The notes: a model not told the origin generated them from the letters alone. DNA of 64,000 nucleotides from Laburnicola sp. R22_1 (GCA_014281115.1 JACONQ010000002.1:1364001-1428000); one strand, 5' to 3'; counted from the first letter of the stretch, positions 1 through 11,659 are shown. Numbers and translations are program-made.

Positions 1-593
1 TTTTAAACTGGTCGCGAGCTCATAGGAAATCTTTGTAAATAACCAACGGCTTGCGCAAAACGTAGCGATATTTTGAACGAGGAAACTCATTGTTTGCGTT
101 CATTCACTGAATACTACATTAAAAATGAATGTGAAGCTGAAATGAGAAGCTCGGCGCTTTTCTTCGGTTGTAATCGAAGTCGGCATCGATGATGCCAAGG
201 AAGGTAAAATCTTTCAGCTAGCCTCTGCTTCACTGCACGGTGGGTGCATGGGCCAGAAAATACTTTCGGACTCATTGCAACAGGAGACTGTTGAATAATT
301 CTAGAAAATACAATGGCACTGAGAGATAAAGACTCTCGTCAGTATCAACAATATCTTCCTCATCGCGTCCTTCATCATGAGATCTTGTTGAAGCCGACTC
401 AGAAGCTTCTGAAAGCGGTACCAGTATCCTTCAGCTTTGCGGCTGAATCTTCGAACACATCATGCCTTACCAGCTGTCAGAGACCGACCCGATAAACCAT
501 GTCTGATCCCAGTTGATCAACTTGGCATGGCATTGGCAACTTCTCGTGAAATTGTGGTCACGCCGTCCAAATATACCTGCCCACTGCATCAGG
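1..593. other. Balanced DNA without a recognisable gene
   Basis: Base composition is ordinary and not RIP-like. A 60-codon plus-strand frame at 313-495 has no recognisable family feature and I do not call it a gene. The stretch probably holds 5' flank of the gene starting at 836. Confidence 0.5.
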
Positions 594-657
594 AGCAGGG
601 AGGTCTCAGCTGAAGGGGTACCGTCAGCAGCAGGGAGGTCTCACCTGAACGGGTACC
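594..657. repeat. 35-bp-period imperfect tandem duplication upstream of the secreted-protein gene
   Basis: Two 29-bp copies (594-622 and 629-657) start with AGCAGGGAGGTCTCA/AGCAGGGAGGTCTCA and end in GGGTACC. They differ at a few positions. They lie about 180-240 bp before the start codon at 836, so they may sit in that gene's promoter; this role is inference. Confidence 0.7.
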
Positions 658-835
658 ATTACCATATTAATCTGAGATAGTACAGTGACTCCGAAGATAA
701 ATAGTGACAAATTCCCCCCAACATAAATCCATCACTCCAACACTTCACCAAAGGCACTCGAAGCTCCAGCATTTTACCAAGTGCCACCAATCCAGCACCT
801 TCGCCTCATCAGCATCACTTCATCCTTACTCCAAA

Positions 836-1328
836 ATGCATTTCACTCGTACTGCCTTTCTGAGCCTTCTGGCCGCTACCACTTTCGCCATGCCGGCACC
901 CGAGGCGCACGCTGAGGCCGAAGCCAACGAGCTGGAAGCCCGTGGGACCCCCTACCTCCGCTTCTACAACAAGATCAACTTCAAGCAGCCGCTCTGCAAC
1001 TACGAGTTCAACCATCCCGCCTCTCAGGATGGTAGCTGCAGTATGTAACAAGGCATTTCTCGCAGCGAATAACATCTGAATCCCTTCTAGTCAAAACTCC
1101 CAATTGTGCTAGGAACACGGCGAACTCTGTCAGACTCAAGAACGGAGTGAAGAGCTGCTCTTTCTTCCGGTAAGTAGTGCTGAACTGGTGAATTTGGCGA
1201 TATGGCGGGTTGGCTAATGGTATCGCAGTCAGTCTGATTGCGAGGGTGTATCAACCAATCTGAATAAGGACGGCAATCTGCGCATTTTGCTCCGTGATCA
1301 CGTTGGCAGCTTCAGGTGCGACCTTTAG
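836..1328 (+). CDS. Small secreted cysteine-rich protein (effector-like), 3 exons
   Basis: Proposed exons are 836-1040, 1091-1169 and 1229-1328, giving 127 residues. Introns are 50 nt (GTATGT..CTAG) and 59 nt (GTAAGT..GCAG, with GCTAAT as a likely branch site), and the frame is kept through both. I chose the ATG at 836 rather than the in-frame ATG at 704 because it opens a typical signal peptide: basic residue, hydrophobic run, then A-M-P-A-P near residue 18. An acidic, Ala-rich stretch follows, ending LEAR, a possible Kex2-like processing site. The mature part has six cysteines, enough for three disulfides. No known domain was recognised. It lies about 1.8 kb from a RIP-decayed isochore, a common setting for host-interaction proteins in plant-associated fungi. 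Seen: exons, signal peptide, cysteines. Inferred: effector-type role. Confidence 0.75.
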
Positions 1329-1329
1329 A

Positions 1330-1960
1330 GCTTGGACCCTAGCCGAAAATTACTGGCAGTATTGAAGTAGACTGGGGCGAGCGTTTGCCCAAGAGATCTA
1401 GAGGAGGGGTGATTTGTTTATGGGTGTGACATGGCTTGATTGGAGGAGAATAGGATCTTGTAGTAGGGTTCTTCTTGGGGTTGACTTTTTTTTCTAGTCA
1501 TTTGTTAACAGTTCTTCGTATCTTAGTATAGCTTATAGCCTGCTAAGATTTATCTTTAACGCTTCGAGATTTATCTCCCACATTTTAAGATTCTTCCCCG
1601 TCTGTGCCTAGGCTTTTTCCCGTTTTGGGTACTTCTTACTATGGCAGGTGGCCTCACCTGTACTGAGATAGTGGCACTGTCGATTAAGACTAGCGTTGTT
1701 TACTGCGAGCATCAAAGGGTGTGGCAGGAGCGGGTCGGCCATCTACTAGCTTGACGTGGCGAATTTGCCACACTTTGCTTTCATTACCGTTTACGTAAGC
1801 ATAGTTATCAGTGTTCTGTCTCTCTTGCTGCCTTATTACTACTATTATGTAATATGTTTCGAGCTATACATGTCTTCATTTAGAAGCACTAATTGCTCAC
1901 TATCGATATCTTCCCTTTATGACGACTTGGCACCTCTTGCTACCAGCACCTTCACAACCG
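1330..1960. other. 3' flank and intergenic DNA
   Basis: T-rich 3' flank of the secreted-protein gene followed by balanced intergenic DNA. The 70-codon frame at 1756-1968 has low-complexity content and no support as a gene. Confidence 0.5.
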
Positions 1961-1964
1961 CCTC

Positions 1965-2084
1965 TTAGCGTCTAGATGAAGCCGCCTGGGGTGCGTTGCC
2001 GTACTCTCCACCCTGCGCGTTGGGGTCGGCGCCCGCGTCGAGCAGCATCTTCTTCACCACCTGCTCGCGGCCTTCACTTGAAGC
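1965..2084 (-). pseudogene. Ankyrin-repeat fragment
   Basis: Read on the minus strand, about 37 codons between two stops encode a near-perfect fungal ankyrin repeat. It has the features EGREQVV, the core DAGADPNAQGG, then EYGNA and QAAS. This form is typical of the long ankyrin arrays of fungal NLR-like and ankyrin proteins. There is no start codon, and the frame is closed by TAA at 1965-1967 and TGA at 2085-2087. It is GC-rich compared with its flanks. It is best read as a scrap of a larger ankyrin gene carried here by rearrangement. Confidence 0.7.
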
Positions 2085-2281
2085 TCAACGAAAGCACATC
2101 AACATGTACAAATATTCCATTGTTAATGAATCTATGAGCTAACCTAATTATGCAAATAAATGACTTCCCAGAAACAAAATGCCAAACAAAAGTCCAAATG
2201 TTAAACACCGCACACTGCATACGAAGTCCCACGTACCCGCCCAAAATCATCCAATTACTCGCAGCCCTCTATTCACATTAG

Positions 2282-2599
2282 TTATTCGGGAAAGGGCGTG
2301 CAATTGACCTCATAGCGGTACAAGAAGACTGAATTGCCCGGGTTATCAGCCAGGAACACTCCAGTGACCAGGAAGACAAAATCCTTGGTGGGATTCTGGG
2401 CGATGAGTGTAATCCTTGCATTTTCTGAAGCCCCTTTACCCGCACTCCTGATAAAGTTGCAGAAGATGCCCTTATTAACGTCCAAAAGAGTGGCCTCGGT
2501 TGCCACGACGCCCTCGAAGCCAGAGTCGAAGATGGCGCTTTGAGGGGTTTGAGCAGGGTGTCTAAGGAGGGCCAGTGTAGCAGAGAAAGCACCCTTCAT
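2282..2599 (-). CDS. Hypothetical protein, 105 residues
   Basis: A single open frame from ATG at 2599 to TAA at 2282. The sequence upstream of the ATG (on the minus strand) is CT-rich and A-rich, as in many fungal 5' UTRs. The first dozen residues (MKGAFSATLALL) resemble the beginning of a signal peptide but then turn polar, so secretion is doubtful unless an intron was missed. The rest is a mixed globular-looking protein with two cysteines and beta-type hydrophobic patterns (DFVFLVTGVF, SVFLYRYEV). No family recognised. A repeat-A retroposon sits about 140 bp upstream of its start. Confidence 0.45.
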   Translation of the reverse strand: MKGAFSATLALLRHPAQTPQSAIFDSGFEGVVATEATLLDVNKGIFCNFIRSAGKGASENARITLIAQNPTKDFVFLVTGVFLADNPGNSVFLYRYEVNCTPFPE

Positions 2600-2738
2600 T
2601 CTAATGTTATTTGATATTAGAAAAGCCTGGGGACGGCAAGAAAGCGAATAGATGGAGATGACGCGAATGGTGGAGTTGGTTTGTTAAGAAAGCGTAAAAG
2701 AACTGACCTGAGATAGAAAAGAAATGAAGGAGTTTGAT

Positions 2739-2804
2739 TTTTCAGCACACCTACAGCTTTCCCTTACAGCGTTGTACTAAAAGGTCTGCGATGTTTCTCT
2801 CCTA
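2739..2804 (+). repeat. Repeat A, 66-bp 5'-truncated copy with 13-bp target-site duplication
   Basis: The insert is flanked by perfect copies of GAAGGAGTTTGAT (2726-2738 and 2805-2817). It begins inside the family sequence and ends in the constant 3' end TTTCTCTCCTA. The copy is not AT-drifted, unlike copies in the isochore. It lies in the upstream region of the gene 2282-2599. Confidence 0.85.
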
Positions 2805-3558
2805 GAAGGAGTTTGATGAGGATGGGAGTAATAGCTGGGTAATTAAACGATAGTCTTACTCTTATACTCTGGTAGCTAGCCGTGCATTCTCACGAAGAGT
2901 AGGTGTGTTTAATTAATTAACCTTGCGTTGACTGTTCGATTTCTATCTTTGACGAGCTGATTGGCGGCTTCGAGAGAAATTTGCCACTTGTGGGCCCGCT
3001 TAGTTAGGCTTCACTTTGTCAACCGCATTGGAGTTAGTAGCATCCTCCATATCTGTAGGACACGCCCACCCACGACACTCTAGGGTTAAGATGCTCGAAA
3101 CTTTAAGCTAGTTGCCTTTCTGTGTGCCTACATTATTTTTATGCGAGTGGCATAAGTTAGTATCTAAGCTAGGCTGGCTATTTTTAATAACAACTGTAAT
3201 TTCTACACAATATTAGAAATAGTGTATAAGAGTCACTATTATAATCGCACCTAGACACTTACCTTAATTAATATTTTTAGAAGAAGCTGGCTAATTTAAG
3301 CTCTTGTCCGCTATGTCTTTTTAAAAGATTTGCTTAAACTCTTCTCTTTTACTTTTATTCTAGGACGCAAAATCGTTATAACTACTAATATTACTATCTC
3401 CTCTACCTTCGCTACTACTAATCTCGCTATTGTCTTCTCTATGTTTATATTAGTTATCCTAGAACACTAGAATAAGCATAGTATAGCTTTATTAGCTATA
3501 GAGATACCTACCTAAGTATATTAAATTAATAACTTTAATATTATCTAATATAGGTATA

Positions 3559-3702
3559 GTTTATTTTTTTGCGACTAAGGGGTTTCTAATAAAAATATTA
3601 CAATAATAGTAGTTATCCCTCCTACTATTATTAATACAGAAAAGCGTTTCAAGATAGTATTAATAAAAAGGGATTAGCGCGTTTGCCTAAGCTCGCTAAG
3701 CG
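3559..3702 (-). repeat. Repeat D, 144-bp 5'-truncated copy with 12-bp target-site duplication
   Basis: Flanked by AATATAGGTATA at 3547-3558 and 3703-3714. On the minus strand it ends in CCCTTAGTCGC followed by an A-rich tail, like the ends of the long D copies near 30.76 kb and 39.15 kb. Confidence 0.8.
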
Positions 3703-4486
3703 AATATAGGTATAAGATCCTCTTTGTTCTTTAGTTAAGTATTAAGTTTTAGACTGTTTTTGCTTATGTGTGTGTTTTTCTTTGGCTATTCTTACTAAAA
3801 AGAAGACTATTTTTACTTAATAGAGACTTTAAGAAATTATAATAATAGGTTTACTTAGGCTTTAAAAATCCACTATACTATATAATTTAAAGAGAATCTT
3901 ATATATAAGATATACTAAAAGTATTAAAGAATAATACTATTACTACTATTATAGCTTACAGGCGTACTAGTACTATAAGATAAAAAAACGCAGAGGTTTA
4001 AATAGGCAAAAATATTATACTTAATATCTCTCTTATAATATAAATTCTACTTTACTTAATTTACTAAATTTTTTAGTATATCTACTACTTTTTCTTATAG
4101 TATTTTTTTGTGAACAAAGCTACATTTCGTAACTATACTATAGTAAAAAGAAAATCTAGCTATAACCTATTTTTCTATATACTAGCTCTGTGAAATAGAT
4201 ACTATATAAATACACGTGACTAAGTTAATAACGCGCTTATTATGCGGTACTCCGCAAGATCATTGCGTACACAGACAGGGTTAACTTAACTACGGTTTAG
4301 AACTATTATTAAGTAGTGACTTATCTCGCTTATATAGGCAGCGATAAGGTTAGAGTAGTCTTATAGTATTATACTATATACTAAGAGTATATAAAGTCTT
4401 CTTAATTATAATATAAATCCTTTAGAAGAGCCCTCTTAAATAATATTTAGTGCCTATTAGGTAGTAGTCTATATAAGACTATGCTT

Positions 4487-4584
4487 TAGAAAGAGAAACA
4501 TTGCAGACCTTTTAGTGTACGGTATAATACTATAAGAAAAAGCTATGGGTGTGCTAAAAACGCATTAAAAAAGGTAAAGTAGTG
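4487..4584 (-). repeat. Repeat A, 98-bp copy with 14-bp target-site duplication
   Basis: Flanked by ATAAGACTATGCTT at 4473-4486 and 4585-4598. The constant end (TAGAAAGAGAAAC read on plus) is at the left, so the copy is on the minus strand. C-to-T type differences from the 26.2-kb copy fit RIP or age. Confidence 0.85.
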
Positions 4585-4712
4585 ATAAGACTATGCTTAA
4601 AACTACGCACTCTTACTAGTAATATATTAGGCTAGAGTTAAATTAGCTTTATACTATATACCTAAATATATATTAGAAAATATATAGTAAAGTAACATAG
4701 AATAGAATAAGA

Positions 4713-4840
4713 GGTTTTTTTGTAATTACCTTTTTACACTCTTTTTAATTACTAAGTAGGGGGAGACTCTACTTTTTTATATTATTTAAGATAAAAGCCT
4801 TTAACATACTACTCCAAGATAGATTTAATTAACGCTACAC
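4713..4840 (+). repeat. Repeat B copy
   Basis: Contains the family landmarks AATTACC, CTCTTTTTAATTACTAAG, a decayed AGCAGAGGGCTCTGCT palindrome, TTTAAGATAAAAGCCTTT and the terminal AACGC(C)ACA. Boundaries approximate. Confidence 0.7.
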
Positions 4841-5171
4841 ACATAATAAGAGGAAATTAAATATATTAGGTACTAGTAATAAATAAAATAAATTACTATA
4901 AAGTGAAGGCCTCCTATAGGCAATATTATATACTAAATTATTTTATTATTTATAAACAAAGCTATATCTCGTAACTATACTATAGTAAAAAAATCTAGCT
5001 ATAATCTATTTTTCTATATACTAGCTCTGTAAGATACTATGTAAATATACGTAACTAAGTTAATATAGTAAAGTAACAAAAAAACTAATTTTTCTTAACT
5101 TTTTTAAAGCTTATAACTTTTTATTTAACTAATTATTAAAATTTTAATTTTATATATATTATACAGAAATT

Positions 5172-5297
5172 GTTTTTTATAATTACCTTTTTTACGCTCA
5201 TTTCGATTACTAAGCAGAGGGCTCTGCTTTTTTATCATATTATTTAAAATGAAAGTCTTTATTATACTACTCCTAGGTAGTTAATTTAATGCCACAT
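5172..5297 (+). repeat. Repeat B copy
   Basis: Same landmarks as the other copies, with the palindrome GCAGAGGGCTCTGC intact. Ends near TTTAATGCCACATA. Boundaries approximate. Confidence 0.75.
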
Positions 5298-5616
5298 AGA
5301 GAAAATATATTAGTCTTAGGTAATCTATTAAATTTTGCTTAGTAATCGTAAACTAGAGATATAGAGAAACTTAAACGTAGAAGTTTTAAAACCTCTATAA
5401 CTTTATTTAGACGTATAAAAAGATTACTTTTTATATATATAAATGTCCTAGCTTTAACGAAAATTTTAATTATAGATATTATACAGTAATATAATAGTTT
5501 ATTATTTGTATCTTGTTATAAATAACCTCTTAGATTACTCTACGTTACGTCGTATTACTATACACACGCTCCTTTTATCTCTTTTATTATCTATTCTTTT
5601 AAAGAACTTAGTTTGC

Positions 5617-5729
<113 letters not shown>

Positions 5730-5893
5730 TAATATATCTATATAGTATTATAAGGAGTAAGTAGGTAGAAGTACTATTATATATACTTCTTATTCTCTTT
5801 AATAGTTACTAGCTATATATAGTAATATATAATAAAATTATAGTTAGATTTAAAGTCTTTTTTTAGTAGGTAAAAGTTTTAGAGCTTTACTAT

Positions 5894-6075
5894 TAAAGAT
5901 CTTCGTCGTGTTAAGATTCTAACTAAGATCGAATTTGTACCATACATAGAGAGGAGTAAAATAGAAGGCACTAAAACCTAGCACCTAGCACATAGTAGTA
6001 GTAACAAAATATACACAAAATAACGATAATTTCGTCGTTGACGTTTTACACAGTAGCATTGTCGACGACAGTTAA
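5894..6075 (-). repeat. Repeat C, 182-bp 5'-truncated copy with 15-bp target-site duplication
   Basis: Flanked by TTAGAGCTTTACTAT at 5879-5893 and 6076-6090. The constant 3' end (AAAGATCTTTAATA on the C strand) is at the left. It keeps more CG steps than its neighbours. Confidence 0.85.
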
Positions 6076-6114
6076 TTAGAGCTTTACTATATATATTATA
6101 TACGCTAAATTATT

Positions 6115-6216
6115 TTCTTCTCTATAGTTAATTTATAATATTACGTAATCTTAGGCCAGCCATTTAACTAACCACTGTGTTACGTAATTAATAATTTCTT
6201 TAATAATATTTTTCGT

Positions 6217-6268
<52 letters not shown>

Positions 6269-6470
6269 CTAGATAGTAGACTATTTATTAACTACTATTA
6301 ATAATACTATTATACAGAACACTAATAACAAAATTATTATTAGTTTTTGTATATTTTGTTACTACTACTATGTGCTAGGTACTAGGTTATAGTACCTTCT
6401 ATTTTATTTCTCTTCGTGTATAGTACGAACTTAACCTTAGTTAGAATCTTTTTATAATAAAGATCTTTAA
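6115..6470 (+). repeat. Repeat C, 356-bp copy with internal (AAT)n
   Basis: Flanked by TACGCTAAATTATT (6101-6114) and TACGCTAAACTATT (6471-6484), one C/T difference. It joins the 5' part of C (TGTTACGTAATTAATAATTT) to the 3' part (from GATAGTAGACTATTTATTAA) across an (AAT)n run, so it has lost the middle. Confidence 0.75.
6218..6267. repeat. (AAT)n microsatellite inside repeat C
   Basis: About 16 units. Shorter AAT runs stand at the same place in the C copies at 22.4 kb and 51.05 kb. Confidence 0.9.
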
Positions 6471-7870
6471 TACGCTAAACTATTATAAAATAACTATTAA
6501 TATAGTAGCTATAGGCTAACTTTCTTAAGTTAGATAATCTAAAGATTAGTTTATACTTAGTGTAAAGCTAGTAGGCCTTTTATATACTATATACCCATTT
6601 TTTTAAATATGGTTTTTAGCGTCTTAACATATTATAGTATTACTACTTTATTAATTTATATACTTTTAGGTTGTATAGGTATAAAAGTAAGGCGCGTTAA
6701 CTTCTAAAGTAATTCTAATATAGTAGTAAAAAAGAAAGTAGAGAATATAATAAGTAAGTATTACTAGATATTTAAACCTATAGTGTAAACTTATAGAGAG
6801 TTATAGTAGTAATAAGTATTACTATCTAATAAGTAAGTTAATATATTATATATACTTATAGTATAGTTAGCTTACTAAATGCCTTTTTAATATTTTTTTA
6901 GTTTATGATTAAAGTAGATTAAGATAGAAAGATTATTATGTACTACTATATATAGCACCTAATTCTAATTAAGAACTAACCTTAAATACCTTAATAACGC
7001 AATAATAGATTAAACTTACTTGCACCCCCTAATACCTATAAGCTCTTAGTCCTAATATAAGGTTTACTTATAGCGTATATAGTATATCTAGCTTATTACT
7101 ACTACTACTATTAGTTATCTACGCTCGCACCACTATATAGTGTACTTGCTTAGATAAGCTAACTTAATAGTAATAATAACTAAAAGAATCTTATAAATCT
7201 ATGCAACGCTCTTACTATATTAGAGCTTATTAATAAAGACCTTATTATTTTCTTATGTCCACTACTAGAAGATTCTAGTACTAACAAGGAGTAATTGCGT
7301 TTACTAGAGTAGAAATATAGTCTTTTTAGTTTTTAAGAACTAGATAAGCTACTAATCTAGCTAGTATATAAGGATCGCCTTCTAAATAGTTAGGTATACT
7401 AGTCTCCTATAAATAATTCTTTTATAGATAGAATAGAACTCTAGTGTTAGTATTACCTTAATAGTAGTAGCGTAAATCTTTAGTGTATACTTTTAGTAAT
7501 AGTAAGTACTTCTTTAGAAATATTATTAATACCTAAATAGATAGTAAGGCATTAGTATAGAGAGATAGTAGGAATTTTATTAAAGACAACCTTAATATAG
7601 TTATAGAGCAATAGTGTATTTAGTATATATTACTATTATCCTACTACTTATAAGAAATAGTACGTATCTATTAATATATTAAGTTATATTATTTGTAATA
7701 ATCTAGATAGTAGTTTATAACTTAGAATAGTAGAGGAAGAATAAATAACTATAGTATTGCTATACTAAAGTTTTATCCCTCTTCTGAAGTTCTAAGTAGC
7801 CTCTTTATAAAAATTTTGCCTATAGAAGCCTTACTCTAAGATTACTAAGCTTGTCTAGTAGTTTAAACGC

Positions 7871-7998
7871 GCTTTTTATAATTGCCTTTTTATGCTCTTT
7901 TTAATTACTAAGTAGAGGACTCTGCTTTTTTATTATATTATTTAAGATAAAAGCCTTTCTTATCCTATCCCTAGGTAGATAAATTAACGCTATATATA
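7871..7998 (+). repeat. Repeat B copy, with 5' head
   Basis: Preceded by the decayed head AGTTTAAACGCGC that also precedes copies near 12.47, 40.56, 53.65 and 55.28 kb, then the usual B landmarks. Boundaries approximate. Confidence 0.7.
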
Positions 7999-8689
7999 CT
8001 TATAGAATATAAGTATAAAGTAGTTTCTAATATATATATAGGTATAGTATATTTAACTAATATAATTAATATTATATAACTTATTATATAACTAATAACT
8101 AAGAATTATATACGCTTTACTATAGCTAACTAATATCTCTTATAGTAAAAATAGCTAAAAGGAAAATATAGATATATATAAAATATACTATACTTTTTAA
8201 GTTACTAGTAAAGTAGCTAAAAAGAACAGGCAAGTTAACTAGGTAGTTAACCTACTTAAAGGTTAAGTTAGCCTAGAATTTTTATATTCTTAAAATTAAG
8301 TTATTTATTATAAAGTCTACACTGGTAGAATATATAAATTTCTTATTCTTAATTATTTTAGAGCTAATAAGTTTAGCTAACTCTTTTATAGTTAAAAATA
8401 ATAATAATAGCGCCTTTTTCTTATTACCTTACTGTAATCTTTACCTTTTTAATCTTAATCTTTACCTTTTTAATCTTAATCTTTTCTCTCTTAAAGTTAT
8501 AGTTAATAAGCTTTTATTTTTATTTTTTATAGTAGTAAATAGATAAACACTTTATTTTTAATTATAGATTTTATATTATATACGTATAAGTAACTATATA
8601 TTATATTATTAACTATCTCTAGTGTAAGGGACTAATTTGTACGTACTAATAAATAGTCTCTAGCCTAATCTATTTTACTACTTTATCTT

Positions 8690-8775
8690 TTTTTCATATG
8701 TTTTTAGCACACCTATAGCTTTTCCTTATAGTGTTATACTATATACTAAAAGGTCTGCGATATTTTTCTTCCTAA
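8690..8775 (+). repeat. Repeat A copy, decayed
   Basis: Matches the family from the TTTAGCACACCTATAG region to TTCTTCCTA with many C-to-T type changes. It runs into a partial B copy (about 8,775-8,850). No clear target-site duplication. Confidence 0.65.
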
Positions 8776-8971
8776 TATTACTTTTTTATATATTATTTAA
8801 AATAAAAGCCTTTATTATTCTACTTTTAAGTAGTTAATTTGACTATATATATATTAATAGTAAAAGTATATAATAAATATTTTATATTAGCTAAACTAGC
8901 TTCAGAAAAAACTATTACATTAGCTACCAAAGTTAAATTTTAGTTAAGTTTTAGCATTAGAAAGAGAGCTA

Positions 8972-10822
8972 ACGTGTTTACAAGCGAGCCGCGCGTACAA
9001 GTGAGCCGCGCGCCCCACCAACTTTCTACAACGCGTCTCATACAAACTACAATGGCTCAACTATTGTCTGCTCAATTGCGCTATAAAGAAGCAAATATCT
9101 ACCTAGCTCTTTTAGCTATTAATTCCAGTCAAATACGAAGTATAAAACGCGCTGCCGCAACGTTTTGCGTCCCTGAAACAACACTTCGCGGCCGACGCGC
9201 AGGAATCGCTGCGCGACGCGACTCTGAGCCCAAATCAAAGAAGCTTACCAAGCTTGAAGAGGAGGTGATTGTTGAGCATATACTTGACCTAGATTCGCGA
9301 GGCTTTGCGCCCACTCTAGGTGCTGTACGAGATATGGCAAATAAGCTGCTCACTAAGCGCAGCGCAGGCCACGTTGGCCAGCAGTGGCCTAGGAACTTTG
9401 TCAAGCGAACAGACAGCCTCACAACGCGATTTAATCGACCCTACAATCGACAGCGAGCCCTCTGCGAGGACCCAACGGTTATACAGGCCTGGTTTGAGCT
9501 AGTAGCACGTATAAAGGCCACCTACGGTATCTGCGACAAGGATACCTTCAACTTCAACGAGACTGGCTTTCTAATGGGTAAAATATCCTCCCAGCTAGTC
9601 GTTACTGGCTTAGAGAGGCGTGGCCAGCCAAAAGCGATCCAGCCAGGCAATCGTGAGTGGGTGACGGCGATCCACGGAATCAACGCTACTGGGTGGGCAA
9701 TCCCGCCCTTTATCATCTTCGCTGGCCAGTACCACCTCTCTGCCTGGTACGAGGGCGACGATATACCAGGTGACTGGGCTATTGGTCTTAGCGACAATAG
9801 CTGGACTACGAACGAGCTTGGTGTTGCCTGGCTACGGCATTTTATTAAGCATACAGTAGAGCGTAGAGTGGGCGCGCGTTAGCTACTGATACTTAACGGC
9901 CATAAGAGTCACAACTCGCTCGAATTCCAGGAGATCTGCAAGGAGAATAAGATCTACACTCTCTGTATGCCGCCACATTCGTCACACCTTCTGCAGCCGC
10001 CTGACGTTGGCTGTTTCTCGCCGTTGAAGCGGGCGTACGGGCGCCAGGTCGAGGGCCTGATACGCGACCACATCAACCATATCACCAAGCTTGAGTTCCT
10101 ACCAGCCTTCCGCGCCGCCTACGACCAGTCAATTATAAAGGAGAATATCTGCGCAAGCTTTCGAGGCGCTGGGCTAGTCCCACACGATCCAGAGGCGGTG
10201 ATATTAAAGCTTGATGTGAAGCTTCGTACGCCGTCGCCAGCAGCCCTACCAGAGGCCCTATGGGAGTCTGCAACACTAAGCAACGCGCGCGAGCTAGGCG
10301 CTCAGTCAACTCTAGTTCGTGAGCGGATCCAAAGGCATCAAGGATCCTCTCCTACATCAGTTATCCAGTCGCTTGATCGGCTTACAAGAGGGGCTAAGAG
10401 AATGGCGCATTCGATAGTGCTTATGCGCGATAAGATAGCTAGTCTACAGAGGGCAAATAAGGCAGCCACAACGCGTAAACAGCGCAAAAAGAAGCGGATC
10501 TAGAAGCGAGGCACCCTATTAAAGGCAGAGGGAGAGGATATTATTGCTCAGAAGGCTATTGAGCAGCAACTAGAGGGAGAAACGCGGTATAGCCAGGCGC
10601 GGTCAGGTGCGAGCCGGCAGGCTTCAGCGCGCTGCACGCGCTGCAGGGAGCCTGGGCACAACTCACGTACGTGCAAGAAAGCTTCTATAGATACTGCTTG
10701 ATTTAGGATAGCTATTATATTAATAGAATTTTGATGCGTTGTTGATATACAGCCTGCAAAAGGCTGAGAGACTTGGTGGGGCGCGCGGCTCACTTGTACG
10801 CGCGGCTCGCTTGTAAACACGT
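8972..10822 (+). mobile_element. E1: pogo/Fot-like DNA transposon, 1,851 bp
   Basis: Complete element with about 50-bp TIRs starting ACGTGTTTACAAG at the left and ending CTTGTAAACACGT at the right. It is flanked by the target TA (8970-8971 and 10823-10824). Each TIR has a 7-nt tip (ACGTGTT), then two 17-bp units TACAAGCGAGCCGCGCG and TACAAGTGAGCCGCGCG, then CCCCACCAA. It has one transposase frame. Balanced base composition in an AT-rich region and only two stops indicate a late arrival with light RIP. Confidence 0.95.
9052..10701 (+). pseudogene. E1 transposase (DDE, pogo/Fot-like), two in-frame stops
   Basis: One frame of 549 codons from ATG 9052 to TGA 10699-10701. It is broken only by TAG at 9880-9882 and 10501-10503, both explained by CAG-to-TAG. 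Order: N-terminal helix-turn-helix (about 15-50), second CENP-B/Tc5-type helix-turn-helix (about 60-130), DDE core, basic region, and a C-terminal CCHC knuckle CTRCREPGHNSRTC. The catalytic sites have DD35D spacing. Position 169 is N in FNFNETGF where family members have D, 282 is N in LILNGHKSH, and 318 is D in LQPPDVG. The two D-to-N changes are GAC-to-AAC, as RIP on the other strand would give. The copy cannot be active even without the stops. Confidence 0.92.
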
Positions 10823-10824
10823 TA

Positions 10825-11463
10825 AGTAATTTCTCCATTCGCCGTAGCTTTCCCAGCCGAATCGGAAGCATACCCTTACGCCACTCGATTTCTCTATTGT
10901 GAAGTGGGTTGCGAACAGCACTGTAAGCCACCGCACTGACAAATCAGAGACGCGCACCAGCAACCTGGTGGCTAAGAGGACCTACGATGTGGTAAGTGAG
11001 AGATAAGCTCTCGGATACGAGGCAACAGTGATCTATATGCCGTGGCTGGAGCACTAGACCCGTGGCGCTGGGTCGCATTGGCCGATTGGGGCTCCACAAA
11101 CATGTGACATGCAAACCTTCGAAGGTATGCGCAGAGTTTTAATATACGCCACAAGCCACGTTCCAACAGTATGATCTAACCCGGGAGTCCGTACCGAGGA
11201 TCGTTTATGAACCTATGAACCTATACGGGAACGTGCCCACGTTGGTTTTCTTTAGATTGCAGGTGCATGGCGCAACAAGGTTGTGCTCGACTAAACTGGC
11301 CACTACTGTAGGCAGTAGGCCGCTTGCAATAGTTGCCTGTCCAAAGACCCAGCTACAGCAGTCAGATATCGTTCTGCGCTTAATGTCTCAGCTAGCGCAT
11401 ACGAGTTTCACAGTATTAGGACAAGGGCCTCTAAGATCTGTAATTAATTCTCAGCGATCGATC
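10825..11463. other. Balanced island without a clear gene
   Basis: Ordinary base composition between E1 and AT-rich repeats. Short frames on both strands (for example 10,972-11,166 minus and 11,215-11,466 plus) show no domain and I do not call genes. It is probably a remnant of unduplicated host DNA that RIP did not touch. Confidence 0.5.
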
Positions 11464-11659
11464 TAGTTTTTAGCTAAGGTGTGCTATTTTTTAATAGGGC
11501 TGCTTTTATAGCCAACCTCTACTCTTTTAATAATAGTTATATATATAGTAATACTATAAGCTTTACTAATTACTTTTAATTTTTTTAAAAATATTTTAAA
11601 TAATATTTTTATAATTATGTTTAGAGTAATAATAAGTACTAAATTACTAGCCTTTATTA

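Noticed and set aside
1756..1968. 70-codon plus-strand frame
   Set aside because: Low-complexity hydrophobic and serine-rich content overlapping the edge of the ankyrin scrap; no signals of a gene.
8974..9051. Earlier start for the E1 transposase
   Set aside because: The upstream in-frame codons lie inside the TIR; ATG 9052 aligns with the starts of the other elements.
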